From assembly GCF_012273895.1 (NCBI RefSeq), contig NC_052120.1:10475756-10539755 (forward strand): a stretch of 64,000 nt of DNA, written 5' to 3'. The position numbers and the translations under genes were made by a program. The notes beneath the pieces were generated by a model. That model was given only the letters and a program-made list of their open reading frames with translations, had not been told where the DNA came from and made no database searches. This DNA comes from Zerene cesonia. Lineage: Eukaryota; Arthropoda; Insecta; Lepidoptera; Pieridae. Shown one piece after another: positions 1 through 15,200 of this stretch (the first letter of the stretch is position 1; the number at the start of each line of letters is the position of its first letter).

Positions 1-1724
1 TTTTTGAGTTTTAGTTTAAGTATTACACTGTTTTTAACATACACAGAATAATTAGTTGAAACTTCACTCACTCAATTAAAAATAATAGTCACAATCTGAT
101 AATAAACGGTTTCGAAAAACCGATTAGACAAGCATAATTGTATGATTTTATTCAGTTTCATGGAAAGCTTTTTGAATAGGTAAATAGCTATCCCAGTACA
201 ATAAACTATAAACAATTAGCTTTTTATTTAGATTAATATTTATTGGTTACAAAAAATCTACACATAAAAAAAAAATGAATTCCTCCCAAAGGGTTACGTT
301 ATTACACTTGCAATTTTAAAGCGAAAAATTTTATATTTTAGCATAAAATTGCATCCAGAGGGCCTCTCCAGTAACATTTGAGTAATAATTACAACATATT
401 TTGTCGAAGCCTGTAATATTTTACTGTATTCATTTGGCAGAAATTTCATTTTACAGCTCTCGGTCTTCATGATTTTTTCATCATTCGCGTGCGTGTGAAA
501 TATATAAAATATAAAAAAAGGGTCTGAACGAAAAAGATGTATTTGTTATTGAAAAAACGGATAATAAAATAGCTGTTATTTATGTAGTGTTTAGTAGTAC
601 ATCTTGTTCAACATTCCATCGAGGTTTTCATAAGAAAATACTAATGAAATTATAGCAAAACATTAAAGGAATCAAACACCAGACGAGTCACAATTTACAG
701 TTACCTCAAGTAAACGTGTTTAACATGAAAATAAATAATAACATCCACGAAATTCTTATGAAACCAGTTTCAGTGTTTTAAAATATTTATTACCTCATTA
801 ATACGATATTTAAGCTTAACTGGACTTTTATGTAAATGTATAATATATCTGCGCGTGACGCACGTGACGATTGAATAGCTTTCTTGTCTTAAAACAAGCT
901 TTGGCGCAAATTGCGAGAAGACAATGATGCGCAGTTATAAATAATATATAACCCTATATTTTCAAAATTAGTTGAGATTTTACAATGTTCGTGTATTTAT
1001 TATATACGGATTTAAATTATTTATTATTTCGCAACAAAAACATTTGATAATTACCTATGTTCATTTTAATAAGATACGTAGGTAATCACCAATACCATGC
1101 ACGACTGGAAAAATATATATTTAATAGTCCACATAATTGTTTCGTTACACGATTCGTTTATGAAATCGCATCTTTTAAGACTTAACATATTTGGATATTA
1201 TATTAAAACTTTTACAAAATACATTTTTCGCTATTTCACCTTTCACCCCGTGATTGCCTTGTGGAGATTCCTTGTAGTGATAAGGTTGCCAATTGTACTA
1301 CATAATTATTGCATCATATTTTTGAATTTCTTTTTATCTTGATACATATACAAGGAAGTGAAATACATAACACAAATACTTTTACCGGTCAGTAACCAGT
1401 AGATACATTTTTCAATAGTTAGAGTCTAGACAGATATAAAGAAAGTTTTCTATGTTATAAAGATAAATGACATTAATATAAATTTTCGAGTGCTCATAGT
1501 CTCCAAGTAAAAAATTAATTAAACTGAAAAAGTCCGTCAAAAAGTTTAGCTCAAAATGGAGTGACGCGTCCACCGGTTTAGGCGATATCTGGTTTGACTT
1601 ATTTGATAAAGTGATCTCGATATTTGAAACGCAACAACAGGTCCGAATATAACAAAAACAGCGAGAGATTTAATCTCTAAGCATATAGCCAACACTACCG
1701 AGTCACTAGTAATTCAGCTTCTTT
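1..1724. other. AT-rich intronic sequence, nothing recognised
   Basis: Lies within the intron after exon 3 of the unidentified minus-strand gene. Short open frames are scattered and have no coding character. Confidence 0.4.
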
Positions 1725-1990
1725 ATGTCATAGCGGGCAACTGAGACTGTGACCACCAGCGGCCGAACATTCGCAGAAGTAGTGCCTCTGTGAATTCGCT
1801 GACAGCTTTTAAAGCGTAAAGGATACGGAAAGGATTGTCGACTGGAACGAAGTATTACGTACGTACGTACGAAAATACGAAACACAGTGGCATGTTACTA
1901 TTTCACGCCAGTCTTCTGTGAAGATGTGGTGCTTCCCCGGTGCGAGCTGGCACAATTTGTGCCGATGCGTACTCAACTTTCACATACAAA
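1725..1990 (+). repeat. Interspersed repeat (GCGGGCAACTG...CCGGTGCGAGC family), copy 1
   Basis: ATGTCATAGCGGGCAACTGA at the start, GAACATTCGCAGAAGTAGTG in the middle, CGAAACACAGTGGCATG and CCCCGGTGCGAGCTGGCACA late. The same order of words occurs at 30229-30520. The element class is uncertain (SINE or LINE tail). Confidence 0.5.
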
Positions 1991-2259
1991 GCTTGATGAG
2001 AAAAGATTTTCTGTTTGATATAATTCAAACAGTTGTTTTCAATAATTCGATGATTGGAAGAAATCACCCCAATCATCATAAATATGCTAAAAACAAGAAA
2101 TAAAGGTGGGAAACATAAATAAAAAATGTAACCAAATAAACTACAATAATCTACGATATACCCCCGTGACCATCATCATAACAGCACATGTCGACGACAA
2201 ACCTCAAACACTATAGACTTCTGGGCGCATACATAATTGCGATCTGCCGTTCGCCTTGG

Positions 2260-2440
2260 CCGCTCGAGCAAGGCCAAGGCCGTTCAAACCGCGCCCCCCC
2301 TCTCAGTCCACCTCCCCCTCCGCTCCCCTCGCCCCCTCGACACACCCTCCGCACGCCCGCACTGTATGCGCACGCGATTTTTTGCGTCGTGATGTAATCT
2401 GAAATTCGGCGAGAGCAGCATGGCGGCCGTCACGAATCGA
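2260..2440. promoter_or_regulatory. GC-rich islet with pyrimidine-rich core, possible internal promoter or enhancer
   Basis: A sharp GC rise: CCGCGCCCCCCCTCTCAG, then long C/T stretches and GCAGCATGGCGGCCGTC (YY1-like ATGGCGGC). It sits in the intron of the unidentified gene. No ORF with a plausible splice partner was found. Confidence 0.25.
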
Positions 2441-3945
2441 ACGCTATTCATTTTCTAGTACCATCTTTAAAAGATGCTACTCGTTCTAAATACCAAATGA
2501 TCAGCTCAAATACTTTTGAACACCGAATGAAATCTCGGTCGGAAAGACCATGTACAGGGAAAATTTCTTCTGCTGTAATGTGATATTAGTATACATTGAA
2601 TCAGAAGAAATTTCATAAATTACCGCGTACCTACTAAACCTCTAAAAGAAACATCAACCAAATACCGCAGACGTCTATAATGCTCGAGTTGTTTTTCTCA
2701 GAGGGAACAATAGAAAGCCGAGACCGTCAGCAGACTCGAGATTGTAAGGCCCCTGATTGTGAAGCAACTGCAAAGCAGACGCTGGACCGCAATGCTCACG
2801 GCGAAACCGCAGACTCGGAGGAATTACTCGAACAATTACACCGGAATGCGCAACTATCAGTGTTATTTATTACAAACAAACAGATTAATAACTTCTTGAC
2901 GGGCTGCGTCGGTGCACTCGTCGGATGCCAAATCCTGAAGAGCCACAAATCGCTTTGTTTGCGTATTGTTTGGACTTGCTTGGGTAAACAGATTCTAATA
3001 ATAATGGGACGGAAATTTTCGAATCACGTAAATGATGTTAATATCATTGAGTGCGTACACGTCTGTTACGTTTGCTCTTAACATAATCAGGGAAAAGCTT
3101 TCAAGGTAGATATTTATAGAACTTGGATCTGATTTAATACATATATTGCCATTGAATTGATCATTTTATCAGAAATATGAATAGATTTACGCTTTATTAC
3201 TTCACACGAATTTAGTCCCATCAATGATTAATATCAATTTATAAATGCACTTTTGAATGATAATATGAAAATTAATTATTTATACAACAATTTAAAGATT
3301 CTGATAAATATACAAATTTCTTCAAAAACCTGCGGGGCTAGTTCACGAGCTGGAGGATATGAGGAATGCAATAACAACGGAGACATCGAAATCTCAATTT
3401 GAATCTATTTTCCTCTCACGCTTGATATTAACCTTAATTCATTGACGACAGCGGTGGCTGGTGGATCGCTATTTTCGTATCAATGGTGGCACTGCCCGCA
3501 TCCCCACATACCCGGCTACTTCCTAGCCACTCTGCCAAATAATTTTAAGTAATTGGACGGTGCCAAACGGAACACTTCGTATAAAGGAAACGTAACGACG
3601 CTGCGGCCAAATGAGTTTGTGTGCAGTCCCAACATTCGAGGAGTATTTTTAGTAAACGCACCGGAAGATAAAAATAAATAGTACGATACGACTACGCTTT
3701 TTATTGCTGGAGCGTGTGGCCGGAAAATTTTGTGTGAAAGCTTGGAATGTCGGCAAATGGTCAGGCTTCTGTTTAGGCTGAACGCTTTAACATTTTTAAC
3801 AAGTCAGAATTACACATGGAGCGTTTAACTTTTATTCGTTTTATTATCTTTAAACTAACTTTGGATTGTTTTAACATGGAGTTACAAACATGTCGTAGAC
3901 TTTTTCAAGTTGATTTGAAAGTATTTCATATTCCTGTCGATTGAA

Positions 3946-4145
3946 TCCTACTGATATTATAAATGCGAAAGTTTGCAAGGATGTGTGTGTGTTTGTTGCT
4001 CTTTCACGCAAAAACTAATGAACCGATTGAAATGAAATTTGGTACGGAAACAGCTGGACAACTAGAATAACATATAGGCAACATTTTATCCCGACATTCC
4101 TACGGGAAACGGACTTTCGCGGGTGAAACCACGCTGCGCATCTAG
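3946..4145 (+). mobile_element. Non-autonomous Helitron, family 1, full length
   Basis: Begins TCCTACTGATATTATAAATG and ends CATCTAG. It sits between A (3945) and T (4146), the Helitron target. The 3' hairpin is partly decayed (GCGGGTGAAACCACGC). No coding capacity. Confidence 0.7.
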
Positions 4146-4862
4146 TATAGAATATTTCTAACAAGAGCAAGCAAACACAATCAAATCATATAATCGACTA
4201 TTTCGAAACTCTTTACCACCGTTTCATATCCATCGAAAGACAGCTAAAAAAAAAAAACGGAGAAATCTATAAATATCCTAATCGAAAAGTGTAAAACGCC
4301 CACCGAGACGCGTACTACGCTACTACACGGTGCCGCACGGAGTGGCGGAGCCTGCCAAAACCAATACTTGCGTCTTGCCCACATTATTTTTATATCACTT
4401 GTTACGTCGCGGCTGATTGAGATATCTCGGAATTTGTTTAACATCTTACGTATTACATATATTCACAATTTCTTCAGCGTTCCACTCACATTATTCTTGG
4501 TCAGATTCTTAATGAAAAACAATTTAAACTATGAACTCACAAAGATCATTAACGAACACTATTTAAACATTAAATTTATGTAATGAAGAGAGGCAAGTCC
4601 GCAGAGTTGTGGAGGAATGTCAGAATTTGGCAAAAACACTTCCATCTACATACATTTATCAAATCGTGGCCATGACAATAATTGAACGCGACAACACCAG
4701 CAAATTATGGCATTGAACGTGATTTTGCCCACGAGAATGTATTTTTTGACTATGATACGAATACTAATGCGCAGTGTATGAAGGTATTTTGTTGCAATTT
4801 CAGGTGTTTTGTACACTTCATTTTCCATTCAATCATCAAAATATAAAAAGAAATTGACTCAC

Positions 4863-7434
4863 TGATATCTGTGACGTCGTTCCACTTCATGATGACGTCG
4901 GCGCAATATTCACCTGAAAATAAAAATTACTTACGTTACAAATCTTAAAATTATATATACGTTAACATTCTAGTTGATAGAAAACCGAAATCAAATCGTA
5001 TTATAAATATCATTACCGTTATTGCGAGCTCTAGTAACTATTAAGATATCACAGTTCAGTTAAAACTGAAAGAAATATTTAAAGACATGTCCCTCTGGTT
5101 AAAGTTTCTAAAGTGAATCGATCATAGTAAATGGCAATAATCGATAAACGTTAGGAACCATTAAATTATCTCCATCTTCTATATTAAAATATTACAGATT
5201 CAGATAGAATATAAAAACCCGAAAATATTTATAGACGTGTCCATCTAGTCCAATTTAGAATGTTTACATCTACCCACAGGTACGCCCACGCAGCCCGAGC
5301 AAATGTTTGGACATTCTGAATAAGGAATACAACTTTTGAACCTTTAATGGGACTGGTTTCTTGGTAACGTTTCCTTTAAATTTATCAACGATGTCAATAT
5401 TTGATGCGATCGGGCAAAGTTATGTAATGAGTTTTTAAATTTTATTCAACGCAGATGGATCTGGAAGTACTTTATTTTCGTTTTTGATTGAACTTATTTA
5501 AAAGTAATCATCAGTTTATTTAGACTTTCGGTGACATCTTAGTGACTTCTTAGTGACAAAGCTACGAAAAGAGAATGATATAGGAAATAGAAATAGGTAT
5601 TCTAAATATGAAATGAAATCGTTTTTTGATATGAATAGTATCTAATGAGTGACATTGTAGGTTAATTAATCTGTTTACTTAATACTTTTACTCGTCTAGA
5701 TAATATAGGAAATTATATGTCCTAACATAGGCTTGAGTCTTCACGTCAACCTCTTTTGTACAACGCATTATTTTTAAAATGGCGAATAAAATTTAAATAT
5801 ACAATGCGCACATCGCGGCCTTGGAGTAAAACGTGGTAATATATATATATATATTTGAGTAGATTTTCCTTCGACCACATTTTCCTATAAATAACCAGCA
5901 GCCATTATATGACTTTACCCTTGCGTTGTTGCGGTAGGTCGTCACGTCTACACTATTTTCCTCTATTTCTGATGTTCTACCATATTTCTGTTATGTGCGA
6001 TTTTATTGTCGCCGGAAAGTCGCGAATTGCGATTATTTTACGTGTGTGCTTCTTGTAATGTGCGTGTTGCATAAATTATATTATATACTAATATGCATTG
6101 TACCCACTGTGGCAGGTGATTACTAGGCATTTGTAGGGTTTTCAAATGACGTTGATAAATAATAATAATAAAGCAGTTTTAAGTTATTTAAGATCTTGTA
6201 ACCGTTCTTCACGTTGCTTGTGATAAACGAATAAATAAATAAGAAAAATTACTATTTTAGGCAATCCATTATCATTGTTTATAGGATATAAACTACATAA
6301 ACACAGTAAGGTTCATTTTTTATTTCCACATTCTCGCAAGGATTTAGGGTATTTATTGTAAACACAACTCTAGTTCAACAATATATCTAAATACTAATAT
6401 TATAAATGCGAAAGTTTAGGATTTTTAAAGGATGTGTGTGTTTGTTACTCTTTCACGCAAAAACTACTGAACATATTGCAACGAAATTTAGTATGTAGGC
6501 TGGTAGGTATACAAAATTAAAGCAAAGTAGGAAACACAGAAAGCAATTATTATGCTAATTACTAATATGAACTATCCGTGCAAACTTTAACAATTTATTT
6601 TAGATGTTATGAAATGTCTCGATTTAGTCGTCACAGTATAAATCGCTTATTATTTGTGGAATAATCGAAACGAGCTTACATCATTCGGAAATATCACCAA
6701 GGCCGTGGAAATTTACACGGAGAAATAAAAACTATCAGTTTATCGGGTTATTGTTATAGCGTATAAGATTATTCTAATCGTTATCAACACTGTTGGAATA
6801 TTGATATGCCCAAAATAGTGTTTTATCGCATCTACACTTATACTATATAGTAATAGTGATATTATCTTTGTATCGGGACATCAAAATGGATTGATAAAGA
6901 ATTATTCATCCTACCCTACTAATCCTACTAATATTATAAATGCGAATGTTTGTGAGGATTTGTTGCTCTTTCACGCATAACTATTGAACCGATTGCAATG
7001 AAATTTGGTACGTAGACAGCTGGACAACTTAAATAACATATAGGCAACTTTTTATCCCGATATTCCTACGGGATACGGACTTACGCGGGTGAAACCGCGG
7101 GGCCCAGCTAGTTATTCAAAAAAAGTTCCGCCTTCGCCTCAATTTATGAGTTAGTGAGTTTAGAACTATGGCATTATATAGCAGAGGGTAATCTTTATCT
7201 GTAGAAAGTCACGTTACCTCTGAGTGGCATGGGCTATATTTTATTTTGGACAATTCAGGCGGAGCCGGGACACTTATTAAATATAACCAATATCAATATT
7301 AACCTTTTAGATAAGTATACAAAATTATTGTATGTACATACTCGTTTGTGTAACACCGAATAAATTCAATTACTATTCCATAGAGGCAGTTGTCCATATA
7401 CGAGTAAACTTATTAGTATAATATATACATATTA

Positions 7435-7532
<98 letters not shown>

Positions 7533-10500
7533 TGATAATGTAAGTCTTACAAATTACTCTAAAATGAATAAAATATATACACTTCTTACTTATCTATAGA
7601 TAACAAAATTCTAACCAGACCATATTCGTACATTAACTATTTTAAAATTTAATAGCTATGTAACTTGAATGATTTATTGTCCCTAAAACAATGGTTAGTA
7701 GAATTTTTCGCTAATCACTTTGTACGTGACGAGAGATGGTTCTGTTTGTCTGTTTGTATTTCTTTTAAGCAGTGGTGGCTCAGTGGTGAGAACCTCGGAC
7801 TTTACAAATCGATAAGTCGGGGTTCGAGACCGGGCGAGCGTGCAGGAAATGAATCGATTTTCCAATTTATTTGCACATGTGGATAACATCACCACTGCAA
7901 AGAACGGTGAAAGAAAATATCGTGAGGAAACCGGCATGTCCTGGAATCAAAAAGTTCTACGACACATCTGCCAACCCGCACTTGGCCAGCGTGGTGGATA
8001 ATGACCTGAACCCTCATAGGAGGCCTGTGTCCCAGCAGTGGAAACATATATGGGCTGATGATGATTTCTTTTAAAGTTATAGTCTACTATGAATTGACTA
8101 GTTTATTATATCAGAGAATCTTAAATAGCAGATAAGATCCAACCGTTAGCACGCTCAATGCAGACTGATATTGCTGCATTTCATCGGTTGCATATTGCAT
8201 ACATCACACGGTAATGTTATAGTCCAACTAGCTGCGCCCCGCGGTTTCACCCGCGCAAGTCTGTATCCCGTAGGGATATCGGGATAAAAAGTAGTCTATG
8301 TGTTATTTCAGTTGTCCAGCTATCTACGTACCAAATTTTACTGCAACCGGTTCAGTAGTTTTTGTGTGAGAGCAACAAACACACACACATCCTTACAAAC
8401 TTTCGCATTTATAATATTAAGTAGGATTAGCAAATAAAGCACTTTTTACGGAGCGTGTGACGCGCGGGAGAGTACGAGGTACTCGATTTAATTGATATGA
8501 CCGTAATGGAAAACTCTTGTAAGGGAAATAAGTTTATTGCATACAATCGGAGGTGAGGATATCATTTACCCGCTGTGTCATATTTGAAGTTTATGTTGAG
8601 TGTAGCTAAATTACATATATATGTGTTATATTATAATTGTTGTAGATCTTATGCTATGTATTATTTTACTAACGTTCTGCCCCGGTTTCGCCCGTGGTAT
8701 ATATAAAGCGACCAAGAATCGCGTAAATAAACAGTGAAATAATTATTGGAATCGGTCCAGTAGTTGATGAGATCAGCGCCTTCAAACAAACTCTTCAGAT
8801 AGTATAATTAGGAGTAGTCGAGAGATTTGTATATGATATCTCTATATATGTATATATTGAATTCTCATGTCACAACGTTAGTTACCATACTCCTCCGAAA
8901 CGGTTAGACCGATTCTCATGAAATTTCGTGTGCATATCGGGTAGGTCTGAGAATCGGCCAACATCTATTTTTCATACCCCTAAATGATAAGAGTAAGGTA
9001 AAACAGCGTTTGCCGGGTGCAGCTAGTAAACTTGTCAATTTAAAAAAAACATACACAAATAAGTCATTAATAATTTCTATAAATATATTGTATGGCAGGT
9101 ATTAAAATTAAAAGGCGAGCAAACCCGCGGGCTAAGACTAGTTGCTAAAGGAGCATCAACGCATGCCTTGCAGCACACTTATGTCGTCTTGGTATTAAGT
9201 TTCATGTGTTAAAACTAACAGATGTACGAAACGCACGCACTGCGTTAACAGTACGTAGTTAAATGGATCACGCGATCTGCTGTGCAGGGTTCACATCCCA
9301 TTTAACCAAGAGATTCTTTTATAAGGCACAAATCATTGAATAATTTATGCATGATATACTTGTTAATTACAATAATAAATAGTATAAAACTAAGTCGCTG
9401 CCGCCGCCTGTGTCTGTATGCTTATATCTTTAAAATTAAGCAACAGGTGTTGATGTGTTGGTTTTAATTAATAGAGTGATTCAAGAGGAAATTTTATATG
9501 TATATACCATATATCATAGCACCCGCGCGAACCGGTGAAGCTAGTATATTATTAAGGCAAACGTAGCTCGGTCTATCTCTTTTTCACTTTTCACGCCTAA
9601 ACCACTGAATCAATTTGGATGGAATTTGGTACATATCTTGAGACCTGCGAAAAAACATAGGATGGGTTGTATCCTGGAAATCCCACGAGTGTTCCTTTGA
9701 CTATGCAGGCGAAGACGCGGGCGTAAGATAGTTGTATAAATTGTGTACCCAATAATAAAATGTATATAATTATGTTGAATGGTTAAAAATATAAAGTACA
9801 ATGCGACGAAAATGCAAAGCATTAACCATAATATTCATTTATTTATTTAGCTATATAGATATTTGACAAGGATATAATTATAGGCTAGTTATTAGTTTTA
9901 ACAAAACAGCATAATACCTTCAGGGTATCAAACTAGACCAAATTGAAATGGGATCACACGGCGGGCACTAGCTTTGAATAACAAAAAAACAATCATAAAA
10001 ATCGGTGCACCCATCAAAAAGTTATGAGGCAATAAACAAAAAATACAGTCCAATTAATAATTTTAGGTCTGTTTAAATCTCCTATCAATTATTCTATTCA
10101 GTTTTTATATTTTAGATACCAATGTATTTATTGTTGATATTTCTGGAGTAAATGACTTATAAGCTAATCTGACGTGTTTAGCCGTTCACGAGATACGTGC
10201 TATTTTTAGTAGCCACAAACTCTCATTGACATAAATGTACCAACTACAGAAAAAATCGATCCAACCTGTGGCTTGGAAATAGCTCCGTGTGGAAGTTTCT
10301 GGAAGGAGGCACAGAATTTATACGTATTTCGTATTTAAAAAGTAAATGCTGGATGACATTTGGAAGGTCGTTGGCTTCGTGAAGTTTTGCTTAATCTAAT
10401 TTCACTAAGGTCTGACTTCTGAGAGTAATTAAGGACAAATTCATTTCTACATCTAGCTTTTCTGCTATTTCGCCCAAAGTTACTTTATTAAACCTTAATA

Positions 10501-12187
10501 ATTTCTGAACGCAACGGAAATTGAAAACTGGAATTCGTGAATAAGAAAAGCTAATTTTATTTTTTACATTTCCTTTTTTCCACTTCTTCAGACAGCGGTA
10601 AAACGTGATAAGTGTTGAAACTTAAATTAGTTCAATAAGTAATGTCAGAAGTTAGTAATTCATACATGATTGGTTTTAATTTCGTATCACCAAAGTATAA
10701 TTGGTTTTTATGTGACTTAGATTAGAAATTCCTTTAAAACATTTGCCAAGAAGCTAAGTTAATCCATACATTATTGGTAATTGCTAGTTTTTGTAATAGT
10801 AAATGATATTTCGCTAAGTTTGGTAGAGCATCGGCAACTCCGTGCGACCTCCTTTCGGCGCGGGTGAACGGCCGCGCGCCTCCCTCCAGCGGCAGCCGGC
10901 AAGGCGAGCCTACTCTATCGCGTATCGCCTGTCGCTCTGACATTCGTACAATCATACTCAACTTTTAGCTATGACATTATTATTATTTTTTTGATACGTT
11001 TTATTACTCGGCTTCGCCAAAAATACTATAAATTTTGAACTGGCTATATAGTACATGTAACGAATTGTTATTAAATTCATTTTCGAAATACAAGTTAAGA
11101 AAAAATTATCGTTAGACATGTTTCTGATGTTAAAACGTTGTAATGTAGTTTTATCTCTTTCGTTAAATTAAACATATTTTTATGAATATTCATAGATATT
11201 TTATGAGATTATCTCTAAACGGTCCCTCATAAAATGAATTATATTATAATATTAATCATGAGATGATCTCTTAGAGAAAAACTGCAATTAATTAACAGTT
11301 TCTATAAGATATCTCATCAATACTAATCAGTTAATCACTAATAACATAATGGTGAAGAGCATGTTTGTTTGAACTCGCTGATCGAGACCGATATCAAAAA
11401 TTCGTGATCGCTTTGCACCATAGGCATTAAGCGCACTATGGGCGAAGCCGGGGCGCACCGCAAGCCAATTATACAAATGTTAATTTGTTATTATTCCCAA
11501 AAAAGATAAGTTTTCACTGTTGTCATTTAAACATTACTAAGAACTTTAAAAATACTGCAAAAAATTATATAAATGCATTACACGAAATAACTAAGCACAA
11601 AAACGAATGATAATAATTACCAGAACAACTACCACCAGAGCAATTTCAACAGATCATTTCGCTCGGATATATATCTCTGCTATATCAGGCGTGTCGAAAT
11701 ATATAATAGCACCTATCAAACAATTACCTACTGTTGTTTCTACTTCAAACCCATGCTATTATGTTTTGAAATGTAACTACGGAAAATAGAGCTCTCGGCG
11801 AATATTGTACATTTTATTATAACTAGCTGTGACCCGCGGTTGAAACCGCGTAAGTCCGTATCCCGTAGGAATATCGGTATAAAAAGTGCCTGTGTTATTT
11901 CAGTTGTCCAGCTAACTACGAAGCAAAATAGTATTATTATTCACCAATAGATGTCAGGGAAAAAAACACGAATAAAACACGAATATGACATTATTTCAGT
12001 TGTCCAGCTGTATACGAAGCAAAATAGTATTACTATTCACCAATAGATGTCAAGGAAAAAAAAACACGAATAAAACACGAATATGACATTTTCTAAAAAA
12101 AAATTCCTAGCTAGATCGATTTATCGCCCTCGAAAACCCCTATATACTAAATTTCATGAAAATCGTTGGAGCCGATTCCGAGATCCC

Positions 12188-12218
<31 letters not shown>

Positions 12219-15200
12219 CAAGAATTGCTCGTTTAAAGGTATAAGATGACATGTTAGTGCCAGTGATAACGTCTGAACTTCACCGAACCAACCTTGTTAG
12301 GTTAATAATATTTTATACATGGAGTTTCTATACTTTCAAAAATTATCTTTAAACAATAAATAACATTATTATACATGTCCATCTATGTTATTTTTTATTA
12401 TTTTACATTACATTCTGTAATTATTATAATATATACTTAACAAGTATTATTTATTAAAATAAACAAAATCTTCAATGTTTACAAAGAATATGAGCACAGA
12501 CATTTTAATCTAAAGTGTGATAGTTTCAGTTAAATGGTGAGTCGAGCCGATAGCATTGGATGTAGGTCAGTGACCCCGCAACGATAAACAGCTGATCCAT
12601 CTAGCGGGGACGTATATCGAAACCCACAGATTATATAAACACAGCACTTTAATGTACGCAATATGTTGCTGTAGAGCAAAATTATAGATATGTTCAATTT
12701 GTGTAAGCTTTTAAGTTGTCGATGAATATATTGTTTTTACAGATAACTTTAAGATATGATTATACGTGAATTATTCGATATACATGTATTATAAGTTATA
12801 TTAGCTACAATAATTGCATTACGCGCGTAATTAATTACTTGGGAATAGTTAATATCTTGGGAACTTTTCTAGCATTTAACACAAGTAATAAAAAAACAAC
12901 ATTTCTATTAATGATAATACGAATGATAGCATTACTCCTCCCTACACCGATCGCAACACAAACCGATACGCATACAGCACTATGACAATGACAACGAATC
13001 ATTTTCTCGTCCGAGCCGCTCATTACAGCGTGATAAATGTAAAAACAATATTTGAACAAAAACCAGTCGGACCGGTGTCGTGTCGTGACACAAGTCGTAA
13101 GCAGAGGAAAGCTCGCGGAAATCACATCGTCATTGTTAACTTTTTGTGGCGCGGTTCACGATTGTTCGGTGCGAGCTCGGCTGCGATGTGTACGACACAA
13201 GAAACTGTATATCGTAGTGTCTAAATCTTACAATAAGTCTTATAGAGTATTCATCGTATTGCTAATTTCAAATAACAAACTGACTAGACCGTCTATTAAA
13301 TTAACTTCATTAGTTAGTAGTAGATTCAAGTTTTAGTAAAAGGCGTTCATAAAACAACTACGTAATGAATTTTATAATTTATAACATTCATGCGAACTAG
13401 TTTGAAACTAAGGCTCCATCTCTAAATGTCCATGCAGTAAGGAGTGGTTAGTAAAAGAGAAGGTAATATAGCTTCGCTTGCATAAGTGACATACGTATAA
13501 AACAGTTTTTAATTTTTATCATAAAATGACGAGCTATAAAATAATGTGTATTAAATAATCGCATTAGAAGCAGCTGAAACTTGTCCAAAGCGTTTAAGTA
13601 GCCATTAATGTTTAAGTACAAACAGCTGTATTCAATTGCAAACCCGTTTTATTTAATTAACTGCTTCAATATGTACAATTATTAAGGATTTATCGGTTTA
13701 TCTGTTATTATTATTTCCTGTATGAAGCTTGACGATTAAATGTACGTTCGATATTGACGAAGAGTTTTAAAAGTCTTAGCTTTATTATCAGGTATTAATT
13801 ATAGTAATATAATAGGAATTAGTGTTACACTGTGTTTATCTAACAATGTGTTATTTGTTTTAGACTACATTCATTTACGAAACGGTGTGCAACATTGAAT
13901 ATTGAATGTTATTAATAACAGTGCACTAAATTATAATCACGATCGCCAAATATCAACAAGAACAGGTCACCGTTGTTTGACAATCGAACTCAAATAATAA
14001 CAAATAGCAAAATTGATAGAGTGCAGGCAGGCCGTCGAGATCAGAGTGTTGCGAAACCGCATCGTAAAACTGGTAATGTGGCGGAATGCGTAACAAATTT
14101 TAAACTAAACACCACGTATCGGTGGAGCCAGCGCTTTCCGTGCGCTCCTTAAACATAATTCAACCAGTTTTTAGAGTGATCGTAATTTCAAAAGTTTTAT
14201 GTCGCAGGAATACGGCCTGGGAAAAAAGAGAGTTCCTGGAAGCTCGGCTACTACAGAATGGTTGTGTTTTTGCGGCGAGAGACGCCATGCATGCGCTCGC
14301 TGGAGCATAGTACATCGGTTGTGGCGACGAGTGCTTTTTGTGGCCGTCTCCCGCCATATTGGGATGTGGGCTGGGGCCCATTCACCGCGCGATTGCCAAT
14401 TGATGAGAACGCGATTCACTCGCCAGGGCTTCCACTCTGCCTTCAACGACTCGCATTTAACATCACTACACATCACAAGTATTCGCTTGAATACTTAATT
14501 AAAGGCATTTATTCTTCTAACGACTTCAATACTTAGCGAGACATCGTTAGGTATGATTATAACGAACGTAATTATGATTATGCGGACAATGATTGCTATG
14601 GATCATTTACTTCTGAAGTGATTCGTTTTAAAAATACATCGAGAAAATACAATTTATCGGCGTTAGTTACGTGAGGCGTGTGGAAATACTAGAACAAGAA
14701 TAAAAGAGAAACCCTGCGTTACAAGCCCTGGGCATCCGGCGTCCCTGCACCATGTTATACGACCGAAGAAGGGGACACCAATTAATTTATCCACATTCGG
14801 AGAGATGTTTAATTCATACTATCATACAATGCACACGTCCAATCGTGATTGCTCAAAACTGGCCGTGAGCTTGAACGAGTTTTTGGTGCCTGTTAAATTA
14901 TCGAAATTGTATTTTTGTCATGACAGGATGTTCGGGGCAATATGGTGGTTAATTGTGCGCTTGGATTCGTTGGCAGCTACTTTTTTGCAAAATGCTATTC
15001 GTAATCTTCGTACCAATTTAATAAAACGTAATCATTACACTAAAGAAAATTCTGTTGAAATTGAAGTCCGTGTGAACTGAATTTATATGAATGAAAAAAA
15101 AGTTTTGCAAATCAGTTACTAAAACTGTATAATGGTTTAGAAAAACGGAAAAATGCATGAATATTCATGCAGCCTCAGGTGGATAAATGCTGGGCGTCGT

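Noticed and set aside
2680..3081. 133-codon plus-strand ORF
   Set aside because: Longest gap-free ORF in the left part, but mixed composition, no recognisable domain, no conserved-looking start context and no partner exon. Most likely chance; not called.
14171..14498. ORFs of about 100 codons on both strands
   Set aside because: Both strands are open in a GC-elevated islet; no domain and no splice partner.
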